The position numbers were made by a program, and so were the translations under genes. From Mercurialis annua (taxonomy: Eukaryota > Streptophyta > Magnoliopsida > Malpighiales > Euphorbiaceae): DNA of 64,000 nt. The first letter of the stretch is position 1. Every line of letters begins with the position of its first letter. Shown here piece after piece: positions 12,527 through 24,903 of the stretch. The stretch is taken from positions 55,663,653 to 55,727,652 of the forward strand of contig NC_065572.1 of the NCBI RefSeq assembly GCF_937616625.2, read 5' to 3'. The notes below the pieces were generated by a model. The model did no database searches. It was not told the origin of the DNA and was given only the letters and a program-made list of their open reading frames with translations.

Positions 12527-13270
12527 ATTCATTAATTATTACTGAACTTGATCTTTTTATGATATTCATTAATATCTTTTTTTTTTCATGCGACTTTATT
12601 AGAGAAGGTGTGTGCCCATTTGGCATTTATGTCCCTACAACTTAGAGTTTAAATGGTTTATTTTTTTTTTCTCAAAGGCTAAAAATTTCCATTGATAAAA
12701 TGAAGATTACATAAATGAATAGTTCTTCAACAAATTGAAGAGCTAATCTAGAGTAATGATGAGAGCTGTTTGATACAGTCATCGAATAGGGCTTTTCCAA
12801 CCATCAAAAGGTTACCCAAATACATAAATATTGAAAATACGATCTTGAATCCGCTTGATTCTTGAAAGCTAGATCTCTTGAAAATTCATGTTTTCCGATC
12901 TTCATCTCCAAAAAGATAAATTTTTACCTCACAACACCTTCAATCATCAAGAACATTCAACAAAAACTTCAACAAGTCTTAATAAAATTCTAGATCTAAA
13001 AAAATTTATAAATCTAAAAAGACATAAATATAAAAAAAGCCGTAGAAATAGTAATAATTTGGGCGGAGAGAAGATGATTTTCCGATTAAGATCGGAAATC
13101 ACCTTCTCCCACCCTCTACAAGATTAAAATGAAGAAAAAGTTTTAGAGAGAAGGGAGAGCTTTTTTTTTTAGAGAGAGAGTGAAGAAAAAATGTTATAAT
13201 GAATACTTCTGTTTAAATGGTTTACTATTACTAAATTCTATCAAACTCAAACTGGTCATAAGACTGATAA
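12527..13270. other. Intergenic DNA with no supported gene
   Basis: A lysine/asparagine-rich plus-strand frame at 12888-13127 looks fortuitous. Purine-rich tracts (13050-13190, repeated GAGAGA) may be the tail of an old retroelement, but I cannot assign a family. Confidence 0.4.
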
Positions 13271-13342
13271 CACTACAAGAAATACTAGAATTAGCAGCAA
13301 ATATTTTACTGTTAATAGTGTTAAAATTGTTGCTATTAATAT

Positions 13343-16300
13343 TGTAATACCCCGTAGAATTATTAGTGTTTATTTTCGTGTGTATCCAATTTTAATTAAT
13401 TAGGACCTCGAAAATAGTGAATAAATTCACGTGACGAATTTATAAGTGTGAAAATGTGGTTTGGAATGTGTTTTGCCTTAAGTTTGATTTTTGGCAATTT
13501 TACGTGTTAAAAGTGAATTTTGCGATTTTTCACTAAAAACCGTCAAAATAATTATTTTAATTATTTTTAAAGGTCCAAAAATATTTTAATTCAGCACATA
13601 TGATATGTTTTAATGTTTTTGAATATTTGAGAAACTTGAATTTATTTTACCCTTAGAGTTCGAATTATTTACAAGAATGCCATAATGGCAAACTTGTAAA
13701 TAACTGAAACATGAATTAATATCTAGATATTTCCTATTTGAAGTCTTGATGCCCAAGTTAATTCATCTTCTTCTTCATTTTGTGTGGGTGCCGAATACAC
13801 CATAGCTCCCAACACAAAACCTTATACTTTTATTTTCTCTCAAAAATTTCTTCACGAAAATTGTCGGGAATATTGCGTAGAACGTTAATCTCTATTTGCA
13901 TGTTCGTTTGAGGTATAATTTCAAGCTCAAAACCTTACTTTTAGTTGCTGATGTTGGTTGAGTTTTAAAAACATGCTTAGGATGTTTAAATATGGTGTTT
14001 GATGATTGATTAGCTAGTTTTGGTTGTTGTTTATGTGGGTTTCGGTTTAAAATGGATTTTTACGTAAAATTAAATTATTTATTTAAATTTCTGGGCTGAT
14101 CTATATGTTGAGATTTATATATTCTTTAAAGTGTGATTTTTGTGGATTAAAAATATTAATTAATTCGGGTGTTAATTTAATTGTTTGGGTTTCGATTTTT
14201 AATGTTTTTAAAGCTTAAAAATCGCTTAAAAAGGGTAAATAAATCGATTTTTAATTTCTGGAAATAATTTTATTTATGGATGAGTTATATTTGTGGTTGA
14301 TGTTGATTAAATGTTTAATGGTGAATTTTTAATGGGTTGTTAACCGGGTTTAATTTTTAATAATCTTATTCGGTAAAAAAATTGTTTAAAAAGGGTATTT
14401 ATTTCATTTTTTAATTTCTGGGCAGAAATTATTTATGAAGAATTTCTGAAATGTGTTTGATAATTATTTGTGGAGTTTAAATGATTTTTGTGAAGTGTTT
14501 TAACGGATTAATAATCGGTTTTGATTATTTGAGTTTTCCGGCCAAAACCACCGGAATATGAGTAGAAGGGATAGAGCATGTTGGCTCAGTTCTAAGCTCA
14601 GTTGGCAGCAGTTAGTGCCGAAATGATTTTGGCAGAAAATAAGGGGGGGCCGAGCCCCGGGTCAAAAATATTTTACGAAATAATATTTTTTGGTTATTTT
14701 TGAATTGTGGTATATTTGTTGAGATTTTCTAAAAATGTATTTTTAGAAAATTATGTGAATTGAATGTGTGTTAGAATTATAATGGAATTATAATTCTATG
14801 TTTATTTATTGAAATAAATAAACTATGTGGTGTATCGTATAGAAATACGATGACGCGGAAAGAGATAGTCGGAATCAAATTTGGTTATGTGATTATGTGG
14901 TTTATTTGATTGAGTCGGTCTAGAGTTTATCCTAGAATTTAGAGTTAATACATTTATTAATGTTTAATCTCTAAATTAGATCCAGCGAGTTTTGTCGCGG
15001 AAACCGGCGAACGAAGGTTTTGATATTTCGACGGGTGATATTTTTTAAATTTGGAATAAGCGAGTATTGTGCGTGTGTTTACAACTTATACTGCTAAATA
15101 TTAGTATTAAAAATATTGCGAACTGCTTCACATGATTTGCAAATGCTTTATTTTATTTTGAATTTAAATCGCATGAACTATATACATAATTTTGAAACCG
15201 ATTTAAATTCATTGAAACATGCTTACTATTGGGCGGAAATAGTGCTGTGTGATCACCGGTATTGCATTTAGAATGGGTTGCATGTGAATGTGCTGTGTGA
15301 ATCCTGGCGACGGCCTGGAAAGTCAGGCGACGGCCTAGACTCTGTGTGAACAGATCTTCAGAGGCAACAGAATATAGACGACCAAAGGCAGTAAAGAGAA
15401 ACTGCCGAGATCTGAGAGGTTGAACCTTTTATTAAAAAAGTGAAATGGTGACGGTATATATGTACTGCCGAAACCCGTTGTATAATGAAATACGTAAAAG
15501 ATGATTGATCGGATTTGACGGGATAAACTACAAAAGAAATGAATAAATACGGCCATGAAAATAAAAGGTTAACCCGTAATGTGGTGAAATGATGTGGAAT
15601 ATTTATGTTTACTGTTTTGAAAGCATATAGGAACATGAATCATGGTTTAGGATTTCATATGAATCGGTAATCTGGAATGCATTGCTTTCATATTAATGTT
15701 TATTAGTACATATTGTACGCATTCACTCAGTTTTTATAACTGACCCCGTTGAATTTATAATTTTTACAGGCGAGTAGTTTGACGTGTGGATTTCCAATTT
15801 CTTGTTCCGGAAATCCCTGGAAAGTGAGAATGACTTTCCTTTATGTGTCTAGAGTTGCAGTAGCTAGAATAAATGAACGATGATACCTTAGTAGTCGTTG
15901 GACTTAATTATGCTTTATATTTTATTATAACGCTTAAACTCTGATATAATGTAATGTGAATGATGTGCGAATGTCCGAGCGACTGCACGAGTATAAAATG
16001 CGACGAACGCATCTGCATAATGAAATGCAGTTAAATCCATAATGAAATGGTCTGCATGATGAAATGCGGTTAAGTCCATAACGAAATGGCCTGCATAGTG
16101 AAATGCAGTTATTACCATAGTAAGGTGGTACGCATAATGAGATGCATGATAACCATAATGAAATAGTTTTGAAAACTAAAATGCAATAATTAAAGAGAAA
16201 ATTATGTGCATGTTTTAAATGGTAATTTTTATTAGAACGTTTTAAACTGCGATTTTAAAATGTTCGAAAATGATTTGAATTCCGCAAAAACTTTTATGTG

Positions 16301-16394
16301 ATTTTTAATGTATTTTTAAGGCTTGCTACGGGTTTCGGAGCAAACACTCTCATTCCCTAGCGCCGGTCTCGACGCCGAGAATCGGGTCGGGATA
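13343..16394 (+). repeat. 5' LTR of the Tekay-like element
   Basis: 3,052 bases, starting TGTAATACCCCGTAG and ending CGGGTCGGGATA, where the partner LTR has CGGGTCGTGACA. It aligns almost base for base with 21574-24645. Small differences include a 16-bp block near 22786-22801 that is present only in the 3' LTR. Confidence 0.95.
16010..16150 (+). repeat. 39-bp tandem repeats inside the 5' LTR
   Basis: Imperfect units of about 39 bases with the pattern CTGCATAATGAAATGCAGTT followed by a CCATAATGAAATGG-like block, about three to four copies. The minus-strand translation shows a 13-residue periodicity (TAFHYAGHFVMD-like). The same array is in the 3' LTR at about 24258-24400. Confidence 0.8.
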
Positions 16395-16398
16395 AAGG

Positions 16399-16410
16399 TG
16401 GTATCAGAGC
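16399..16410 (+). promoter_or_regulatory. Primer-binding site (initiator tRNA-Met)
   Basis: TGGTATCAGAGC, the standard plant initiator-Met tRNA complement, lies four bases after the 5' LTR. Confidence 0.95.
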
Positions 16411-16811
16411 AATGGTTGAAAAGTGGGCCATTGTTGAGTTTGATATTAATGTGCTGGTTTATAGTCTTAAACCATTACTAATATGTGAAAGGAGTAATGA
16501 AAGATGGTATCATTTCCATTGACTGAGTGATAGTCGAAAAGTGGTTGATAGTAAAGGTGGTATAAGTTGTTGATTCCTAGTGCCAAGTAGGTTGACCTAA
16601 GGATTGATAGATTGATATAGAGTCTACTGCAACATCTAGGTTTCCGGTCATGTCATTTGTTAAGTCATCATTTGTTTTTAAATATTCTCAGCTTCGCTCT
16701 AGGAGTGAGTCTGTATGTTTGCTTAGATTGTGTGATTGTAGTGATTAGTTGCGATAGTATACGATTAGAACGCTTAGATAGATTCTTAATAGACGGTGTG
16801 CTTTTATCAGA

Positions 16812-17987
16812 ATGGCTGATCAGCATGACGAAAACGTTCATGAGGAGCACGCTCATGATGAGGAGTCCGTTCATAACGATGCGATACCCGCAGCAGGTGA
16901 AGGTCGTGGTCGTGGACGTGGTCGAGGTCGTGGTAGAGGCCGTGGGCCAAATTTTAATATTCCGGGCTTTGATTTCGAACAATTTTTAGCTGGCATAGCA
17001 GCCATGCAAACAAATCAAGCGGAAGTGCAAAATATGCACAAAGAGCAGTTGGATTACCAACAACAGAGAGTTGGTGCTAACGTTGATCGTGATCTCGTTA
17101 TGGCTTACATGAGGCTCAAGCCCATGAAGTTTGATGGATCAAATGATGCGTTAGATTTCTTAGAGGAAGTAGAAATGAACGCTAGACGTCTTAATGCTAG
17201 TGAAAGACAGTCTATACTGATGGTGGAGATGTCAGTAAAAGGATCTGCGAAGGATTGGTTTCAAGGACATATTCAACCAAGTATGGGAGAGATGACTTGG
17301 AATGATTTTGTCACTCGATTTAAGGATTTCTTTCTGCCGTTTTCAGTAATGGAGAATTATCGAGAGAAGTTGTTGAATTTGAATAAGATAGGAAAGACGG
17401 TGCAGGAGTATGTGACGGAGTTCACAAGGTTGAGTCGTTTCACACCTGATCTGATGTTGGATAGAGATAGGGTGAATTCAAGGTTTATTAAGGGGCTAGG
17501 ACCCGAATATATTGGATTACTATTTGATGTTAGGAAGGATTTGGTGCAAATCATTGATAGTGCACGCCAGATGGAAAGTACTTTGATCCAATTTGGAAAG
17601 ATCACTGTTTCTGGTGAGCAAGTGAATGTGAGAGAAGGAACTGCAAGTTCTAATGCGAATAGGTTCACTGGATCATATCGTAAAGGATTTAAGAAATATA
17701 GGAAAGATAGGAGGTTCAGTACCTCTGGATCAAGTTCTAGTGGACGAAGTTCAGGAGGAACGATGCCACTATGTCCAACTTGTGGAAAGAAGCATTTTGG
17801 AGCATGCTATATGGCGACGAGAGGATGTTACACGTGTGGACAGCAAGGTCATTTCTCAAGAGAATGTCCTATGTCTGGACCACAAGGCTCAAGTGCTAGT
17901 GTTGTTCAACCAGTGTTTCAACAACCTAGACCTGTATATCCTGCAGTGTCTGGGCAAGCACAGAACCAGAATGTGTTTAATGGATAA
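16812..17987 (+). CDS. gag: Gag polyprotein of the Tekay-like chromovirus (ends at a premature stop)
   Basis: 391 residues. An acidic/His-rich start and an (RG)n stretch (about residues 31-45) precede the retrotransposon gag capsid core (MKFDGSNDALDFLEEVE through KDLVQIIDSARQME). Near the C terminus come a CPTCGKKHFGAC cluster and a CCHC zinc knuckle (CYTCGQQGHFSREC, nt about 17826-17867) for RNA packaging. The TAA at 17985-17987 is premature: the same frame continues after it through an RG-rich linker into the protease, so gag and pol were originally one ORF. The ATG at 16812 is the first in frame before the conserved region. Confidence 0.9.
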   Translation: MADQHDENVHEEHAHDEESVHNDAIPAAGEGRGRGRGRGRGRGRGPNFNIPGFDFEQFLAGIAAMQTNQAEVQNMHKEQLDYQQQRVGANVDRDLVMAYMRLKPMKFDGSNDALDFLEEVEMNARRLNASERQSILMVEMSVKGSAKDWFQGHIQPSMGEMTWNDFVTRFKDFFLPFSVMENYREKLLNLNKIGKTVQEYVTEFTRLSRFTPDLMLDRDRVNSRFIKGLGPEYIGLLFDVRKDLVQIIDSARQMESTLIQFGKITVSGEQVNVREGTASSNANRFTGSYRKGFKKYRKDRRFSTSGSSSSGRSSGGTMPLCPTCGKKHFGACYMATRGCYTCGQQGHFSRECPMSGPQGSSASVVQPVFQQPRPVYPAVSGQAQNQNVFNG

Positions 17988-20900
17988 CGTGGAAGAGGAT
18001 ATGGTTTTGGTAATCGTGGTGGAGGAAGGACCACAAGTGGACGAGGATCTGGAGCAACTACTAGCGGAGGGCAGGCTAGAGTTTTTACGATCAATCCTCA
18101 AGAGGCGAATGCGTCGAATGCGGTAGTGCAAGGTATATTTTCAATATCTTCGCATGATGCATCAATTTTATTTGATCCCGGTGCTACGCATTCATTTATA
18201 TCGTCGAGTTTTGCATTAAAATTAAGAATTCAACCTGTGTTTTTGCAAAACCCATTGTTAGTAGCTTCACCTATAGGCGAAAGCATAGACGTTACTGTAG
18301 TGTATCCGTCGTGTCCTGTGTTAATTGGAGAGCGAGAATTGCTTGCGGATTTGCTGTTGCTTAATGTTTTAGAATTCGACGTCATCCTAGGAATGGATTG
18401 GTTGTCGCGACATTATGCGAATGTGGATTGTAGAGAGAAGATAGTGACGTTCCATGCACCTGGAACTGAACTTATCTCTATTCGGGGAGAGAAGTTAGAA
18501 ACCCCAAAGAGTTTAGTCTCGGCTTTGAAAGCAAGAAAGATGTTGAGTAAAGGATGTCAAGGATTTTTAGCTCTGGTACGAGATGTTCAGAAGGAAGTTG
18601 GAAATGTGAATGATGTACCAGTAGTGTCGGAATATTCTGATGTGTTTCCAGAAGAGTTACCTGGATTACCACCACATCGAGAGATTGAATTCTGTATTGA
18701 TCTAGTTCCTGGTACAAGTCCAATATCGATACCTCCGTATCGAATGGCACCAGCAGAACTAAAGGAGTTGAAGGATCAATTAGAAGAATTGATTGATCGT
18801 GGATTTATACGACCAAGTGTCTCACCTTGGGGAGCACCTGTGTTGTTTGTGAAGAAGAAGGATGGATCTATGAGACTCTGTATAGATTACAGACAACTCA
18901 ATAAGGTCACAATCAAGAATAAGTATCCTTTACCCAGAATTGACGATTTATTCGATCAATTGCAAGGAGCGAGGTACTTTTCGAAGATTGATCTGAGGTC
19001 TGGTTATCATCAGTTGAAGATCAGAAATGATGATATTCCAAAGACTGCATTCAGAACAAGATACGGTCATTATGAATTTTTGGTGATGTCATTTGGATTG
19101 ACAAATGCACCAGCGGCTTTCATGGATTTGATGAATCGGATTTTTAAACCATTTATAGATCAATTTGTGATAGTGTTCATATATGATATCTTGATTTATT
19201 CGCGCACAGAGGAGGAGCATGCGCAACACTTAAGGATTGTGTTACAAACTTTGAGAGATCACCAGCTTTATGCCAAATTCTCGAAGTGTGAATTTTGGTT
19301 AGAAGAAGTAGCATTTTTGGGACATGTAGTATCTCAAAGTGGGATTAAGGTAGATCCTAAAAAGATTGAAGCTGTGATGGATTGGAAAAGGCCAAGTTCA
19401 GTGACAGAAATTCGTAGTTTCTTGGGTTTAGCTGGTTATTACAGACGGTTTGTGCAAGACTTTTCTAAGTTGTCTGCACCATTAACTAAGCTAACTCAGA
19501 AGAACGCGAAGTTCATTTGGAATGATCAATGTGAAGTGAGTTTCCAGAAGCTGAAGGAGTGTTTGACAACAGCTCTAGTTCTGGCATTACCAGAGGGTAG
19601 TGATGGACTTACTGTCTATTGTGATGCTTCTAGGATTGGGTTAGGATGTGTACTAATGCAACATGGACGAGTCATAGCTTATGCTTCTCGCCAGTTGAAA
19701 AAGCATGAAGTTAATTATCCAACCCATGATCTAGAATTAGCAGCGGTGATTTTAGCATTAAAGATTTGGAGACATTACCTATATGGAGCGAAATGCGAAA
19801 TATTCACTCATCACAAGAGTCTGAAATACATATTTGATTAGAGAGAGTTAAATCTCAGGCAGAGGAGGTGGATGGAGTTGCTAAAGGATTATGACTGTAC
19901 GATACAATATCATCCTGGCAAAGCTAACGTAGTGGCTGATGCGTTGAGCAGAAAATCAGCAGGAAGTTTAGCTCATGTTACTTTAGTTGAAAAGAGACCA
20001 ATGATTAGAGAAGTGCATTCGTTGTTTGATCAAGGAGTTCAATTAGAGGTTTCGTATTTTGGGAGTTTGTTAGCTCAAATGACGATTAAACCCACATTGA
20101 ATGATCAGATTAAGGAACTTCAGACAACGGATCCTCAACTAAAGCATGCTATTGCAGAAGTTCAAAATGGAATGAACTCTGAATACAATATCAAAGATGG
20201 TATTCTGAAATTTGGTACAAGAGTGTGCGTACCAAATGTAGAGGAATTGAAACAGAGAATTATGATAAAGGCACATGGATCTAAGTATAGTGTTCATCCT
20301 GGTTCTACCAAGATGTATCACGATGTTAAGCAGATGTATTGGTGGAATGGTATGAAAAGAGATATAGCATAATTTGTTGCTAAGTGTCCGATATGCCAAC
20401 AAGTGAAGTTGGAACATCAGAGACCATTTGGATTTTTGCAACAATTGCCAATACCAGAATGGAAATGGGAAAGAATAACCATGGATTTTGTCGTTGGATT
20501 GCCTAAATCGCAACATGGTTTTGATTCGATATGGGTTATCGTTGATCGAATGACAAAGTCGGCTCATTTCATTCCGATCAAGGTTACCTATACGGCAGCG
20601 AAATTGGCACAGATTTATATTGACAAAGTGGTCAGTTTACATGGAGTTCCTGTGTCAATTGTGTCAGATCGAGGATCAGTTTTTACATCCAGATTTTAGC
20701 AAAGTCTGCAAGAGGCTTTAGGAACGCGTTTAGATTTCAGTACAGCGTTTCATCCCCAAACAGATGGACAGTCTGAAAGGACTATCCAGACTTTGGAGGA
20801 TATGTTAAGAATGTGTGTTTTAGATTTCGGAGGCCATTGGGATGAGTATCTACCGTTAGTAGAGTTTTCATATAACAATAGTTATCATTCCAGTATTGAG

Positions 20901-21538
20901 ATGGCACCGTATGAGGCGTTGTATGGACGTAAGTGTAGATCTCCAATTTGTTGGGAGGAAGTTGGAGAAAGAAAGTTGACAGGAGCTGAAATAGTACAAA
21001 TTACGTCTGAGAAAGTGTCGTTGATTAAGCAACGTTTAGAAACTGCATTTAGTCGGCAAAAGAGCTATGCTGATATGAAAAGAAAGGATTTAGAATTTCA
21101 AGTCGGAGATTTTGTGTTTCTTAAAATATCACCTATGAAAGGTGTAATCCGATTTGGAAAGAAAGGAAAGCTAGCGCCGAGATATGCAGGGCCTTATGAG
21201 ATTATTGAGCGAATAGGAACGGTAGCTTATAAGTTAGCATTACCGTCTGAGATGTCGCAAGTACATCCATTGTTTCACGTGTCGATGCTTAGGAAGTATA
21301 TTCCTGACCCTCATAGACTTATTCAACCACAAGAGGTGATATAGACGAGAAGCTATCTTATGAGGAAGAACCTGTAGAAATTGTGGATACCCAGATTAGG
21401 AAACTCCGTAGTAAGGAGATACCTATGGTAAAAGTGCTCTGGAGGAGCCGTACAATTGAGGAATGTACGTGGGAAACAGAGGCGGATATGCGGAAACGAT
21501 ATCCCCACTTGTTTGCTCAAGGTAATAGTTTGTTTTGA
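17988..21538 (+). pseudogene. pol: Pol of the Tekay-like chromovirus: PR-RT-RNaseH-INT-chromodomain, broken
   Basis: The same frame as gag continues through protease (18126 on), RT ([17 protein letters not shown]), RNase H ([19 protein letters not shown]), and integrase with its HHCC zinc finger (ending CPICQQ), DDE core and [13 protein letters not shown]. Stops interrupt it at 19839-19841, 20370-20372 and 20697-20699. A frameshift near 21341 puts the C-terminal chromodomain (VKVLWRSRTIEECTWETEAD) in another frame, ending at TGA 21536-21538. Catalytic positions are also altered. The protease motif reads DPGA rather than DSGA (18174-18185). The RT box reads FIYD where FIDD is usual (19176-19187). 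RNase H has THHKSLKY where TDHKSLKY is usual (19806-19829). The element cannot supply its own enzymes. Confidence 0.9.
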
Positions 21539-21559
21539 AATTCGATGACGAAGTTCTTA

Positions 21560-21573
21560 TAAGGAGGGGTGAA
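21560..21573 (+). promoter_or_regulatory. Polypurine tract of the Tekay-like element
   Basis: The purine-rich AAGGAGGGGTGAA lies immediately before the 3' LTR start at 21574, the position of the plus-strand primer. Confidence 0.85.
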
Positions 21574-24500
21574 TGTAATACCCCGTAGAATTATTAGTGT
21601 TTATTTTCGTGTGTGTCCAATTTTAATTAATTAGGACCTCGAAAATAGTTAATAAATTCACGTGACGAATTTATAAGTGTGAAAATGTGGTTTGGAATGT
21701 GTTTTGCCTTAAGTTTGATTTTTGGCAATTTTACGTGTTAAAAGTGAATTTTGCGATTTTTCACTAAAAACCGTCAAAATAATTATTTTAATTATTTTTA
21801 AAGGTCCAAAAATATTTTAATTCAGCCCATATGATATGTTTTAATGTTTTTGAATATTTGAGAAACTTGAATTTATTTTGCCCCTAAAGTTCGAATTATT
21901 TACAAGAATGCCATAATGGCAAACTTGTAAATAACTGAAACATGAATTAATATCTAGATATTTCCTATTTGAAGTCTTGATGCCCAAGTTAATTCATCTT
22001 CTTCTTCATTTTGTGTGGGTGCCGAATACACCATAGCTCCCAACACAAAACCTTATACTTTTATTTTCTCTCAAAAATTTCTTCACGAAAATTGTCGGGA
22101 ATATTGAGTAGAACGTTAATCTCTATTTGCATGTTCGTTTGAGGTATAATTTCAAGCTCAAAACCTTACTTTTAGTTGCTGATGTTGGTTGAGTTTTAGA
22201 AACATGCTTAGGATGTTTTAATATGGTGTTTGATGATTGATTAGCTAGTTTTGGTTGTTGTTTATGTGGGTTTCGGTTTAAAATGGATTTTTACGTAAAA
22301 TTAAATTATTTATTTAAATTTCTGGGCTGATCTATATGTTGAGATTTATATATGCTTTAAAGTGTGATTTTTGTGGATTAAAAATGTTAATTAATTCGGG
22401 TGATAATTTAATTGTTTGGGTTTCGATTTTTAATGTTTTTAAAAGTTAAAAATCGCTTAAAAAGGGTTTATAAATCGATTTTTAATTTCTGGAAATAATT
22501 TTATTTATGGATGAGTTATATTTGTGGTTGATGTTGATTAAATGTTTAATGGTGAATTTTTAATGGGTTGTTAACCGGGTTTAATTTTTAATAATCTTAT
22601 TCGGTAAAAAAATTGTTTAAAAAGGGTATTTATGTCATTTTTTAATTTTTGGGCAGAAATTATTTATGAAGAATTTATGAAATGTGTTTGATAATTATTT
22701 GTGGCGTTTAAATGATTTTTGTGAAGTATTTTGACGGATTAATAATCGGTTTTGATTATTTGAATTTTCCGGCCAAAACCACCGGAATACGGTGACCGGA
22801 ATATGAGTAAAAGGGATAGAGCATGTTGGCTTAGTCCTAAGCTCAGTTGGCAGCAGTTAGTGCCGAAATGATTTTGGCAGAAAATAAGGGGGGCCGAGCC
22901 CCGGGTTAAAAATATTTTACGGAATAATATTTTTTGGTTATTTTTGAATTGTGATATATTTGTTGAGATTTTTTAAAAATGTATTTTTAGAAAATTATTT
23001 GAATTGAATGTGTGTTAGAATTATAATGGAATTATAATTCTATGTTTATTTATTGAAATAAATAAACTATGTGGTGTATCGTATAGAAATACGATGACGC
23101 GGAAAGAGATAGTCGGAATCAAATTTGGTTATGTGATTATGTGGTTTATTTGATTGAGTCGGTCTAGAGTTTATCCTAAAATTTAGAGTTAATACATTTA
23201 TTAATGTTTAATCTCTAAATTAGATCCAGCGAGTTTTGTCGCGGAAACCGGCGAACGAAGGTTTTGATATTTCGACGGGTGATATTTTTTAAATTTGGAA
23301 TAAGCGAGTATTGTGAGTGTGTTTACAACTTATACTGCTAAATATTAGTATTAAAAATATTGCGAACTACTTTACATGATTTGCAAATGCTTTATTTTAT
23401 TTTGAATTTAAATCGCATGAACTATACACATAATTTTGAAACTGATTTAGATTCATTGAAACATGCTTACTATTGGGCGGAAATAGTGCTGTGTGATCAC
23501 CGGTATTACATTTAGAATGAGTTGCATGTGAATGTGCTGTGTGAATCCTGGCGACGGCCTGGAAAGTCAGGCGACGGCCTAGACTCTGTGTGAACAGATC
23601 TTCAGAGGCAACGGAATATAGACGACCAAAGGCAGTAAAGAGAAACTGCCGAGATCTGAGAGGTTGAACCTTTTATTAAAAAAGTGAAATGACGACGGTA
23701 TATATGTACTGCCGAAATCCGTTGTATAATGAAATACGTAAAAGATGATTTATCGGATTTGACGGGCTAAAGTACAAAAGAAATGAATAAATACGACCAT
23801 GAAAATAAAAGGTTAACCCGTAATATGGTGAAATGATGTGAAATATTTATGTTTCCTGTTTTAAAAGCATATAGGAACATGAATCATGGTTTAGGGTTTC
23901 ATATGAATCGGTAATCTGGAATACATTGCTTTCATATTAATGTTTATTAGTACATATTGTACGCATTCACTCAGTTTTTATAACTGACCCCGTTGAATTT
24001 ATAATTTTTACAGGCGAGTAGTTTGACGTGTGGATTTTCAATTTCTTGTTCCGGAAATCCCTGACTTGAATAAAGTGAGAATGACTTTCCTTTATGTGTG
24101 TAGAGTTGCAGTAGTTAGAATAAATGAACGATGATACCTTAGTAGTCGTTGGACTTAATTATGCTTTATATTTTATTATAACGCTTAAACTCTGATATAA
24201 TGTAATGTGAATGCTGTGCGAAAGTCCGAGCGACTGCACGAGTATAAAATGCGACGAACGCATCTGCATAATGACATGCAGTTAAATCCATAATGAAATG
24301 GTCTGCATGATGAAATGCGGTTAAATCCATAACGAAATGGCCTGCATAGTGAAATGCAGTTATTATCATAGTAAGGTGGTACACATAATGAGATGCATGA
24401 TAACCATAATGAAATAGTTTTGAAAACTAAAATGCAATAATTAAAGAGAAAATTATGTGCATGTTTTAAATGGTAATTTTTATTAGAACATTTTAAACTG

Positions 24501-24645
24501 CGATTTTAAAATGTTCGAAAATGATTTGAATTCCGCGAAAAATTTTATGTGATTTTTAATGTATTTTTAAGGCTTGCTACGGGTTTCGGAGCAACCACTC
24601 CCATTCCCTAGCGCCGATCTCGACGCCGAGAATCGGGTCGTGACA
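21574..24645 (+). repeat. 3' LTR of the Tekay-like element
   Basis: 3,072 bases, nearly identical to the 5' LTR, ending CGTGACA directly before the AATAT duplication. It contains the 39-bp tandem array and a duplicated GACGGCCT module near 23553-23580. Confidence 0.95.
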
Positions 24646-24903
24646 AATATATAGCAGCAAAAAAAATTATGGCATATTACTACTAATAAAATACTGACTT
24701 AAATAATTGGTAACAAAATTTTCTGTAAAATGCTGCTATAACTTAACTAATGACAGCAATTTTTAAAAATTATTGCTGCAAAATATTTTTTTAGCAGCAA
24801 AAAAAATTACTGCAAAATTATTGTTAGCAAATACAATATTTTTTATAGTGTTACAACAGAGTTAAAAATTAAAAATCCGAGTAGGTGCATACATATAAAT
24901 ATA

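Larger units (their letters stand above)
13343..24645 (+). mobile_element. Ty3/gypsy chromovirus (Tekay/Del-like), complete but defective
   Basis: An 11,303-bp LTR retrotransposon. LTRs lie at 13343-16394 and 21574-24645, bounded by TG and CA (TA at the mutated inner end of the 5' LTR). A perfect 5-bp target-site duplication AATAT occurs at 13338-13342 and 24646-24650. The PBS matches initiator tRNA-Met and a PPT precedes the 3' LTR. The order gag, protease, RT, RNase H, integrase, chromodomain identifies a chromovirus. The Tekay/Del assignment rests on the very long LTRs and on the sequence style of gag and the chromodomain, so it is likely but not proven. The reading frame is broken in several places. 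Confidence 0.93.
13271..24850. mobile_element. Small CACTA (En/Spm-type) element split by a retrotransposon
   Basis: The left end CACTACAAGAAATACTAG starts at 13271. The right end, reverse-complemented, is CACTATAAAAAATATTG and finishes at 24850. These are the CACTA-type termini. Excluding the retrotransposon at 13343-24645, the element is about 277 bases of AGCAGCAA/TTGCTGC-rich non-coding sequence, so it is non-autonomous. The 3-bp flanks are TAA and TTA, an imperfect match to the 3-bp duplication expected of CACTA elements. Confidence 0.7.

Noticed and set aside
12888..13127. 79-codon plus-strand ORF
   Set aside because: Lys/Asn-rich composition expected by chance in AT-rich DNA, with no homology recognised.
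15915..16118. Minus-strand ORF with a 13-residue repeat (TAFHYAGHFVMD-like)
   Set aside because: It is the shadow of the 39-bp tandem DNA repeats in the LTR, not a protein.
16010..16150. CRISPR-like array
   Set aside because: Repeats are imperfect, directly adjacent without spacers, and lie in a plant retrotransposon LTR.
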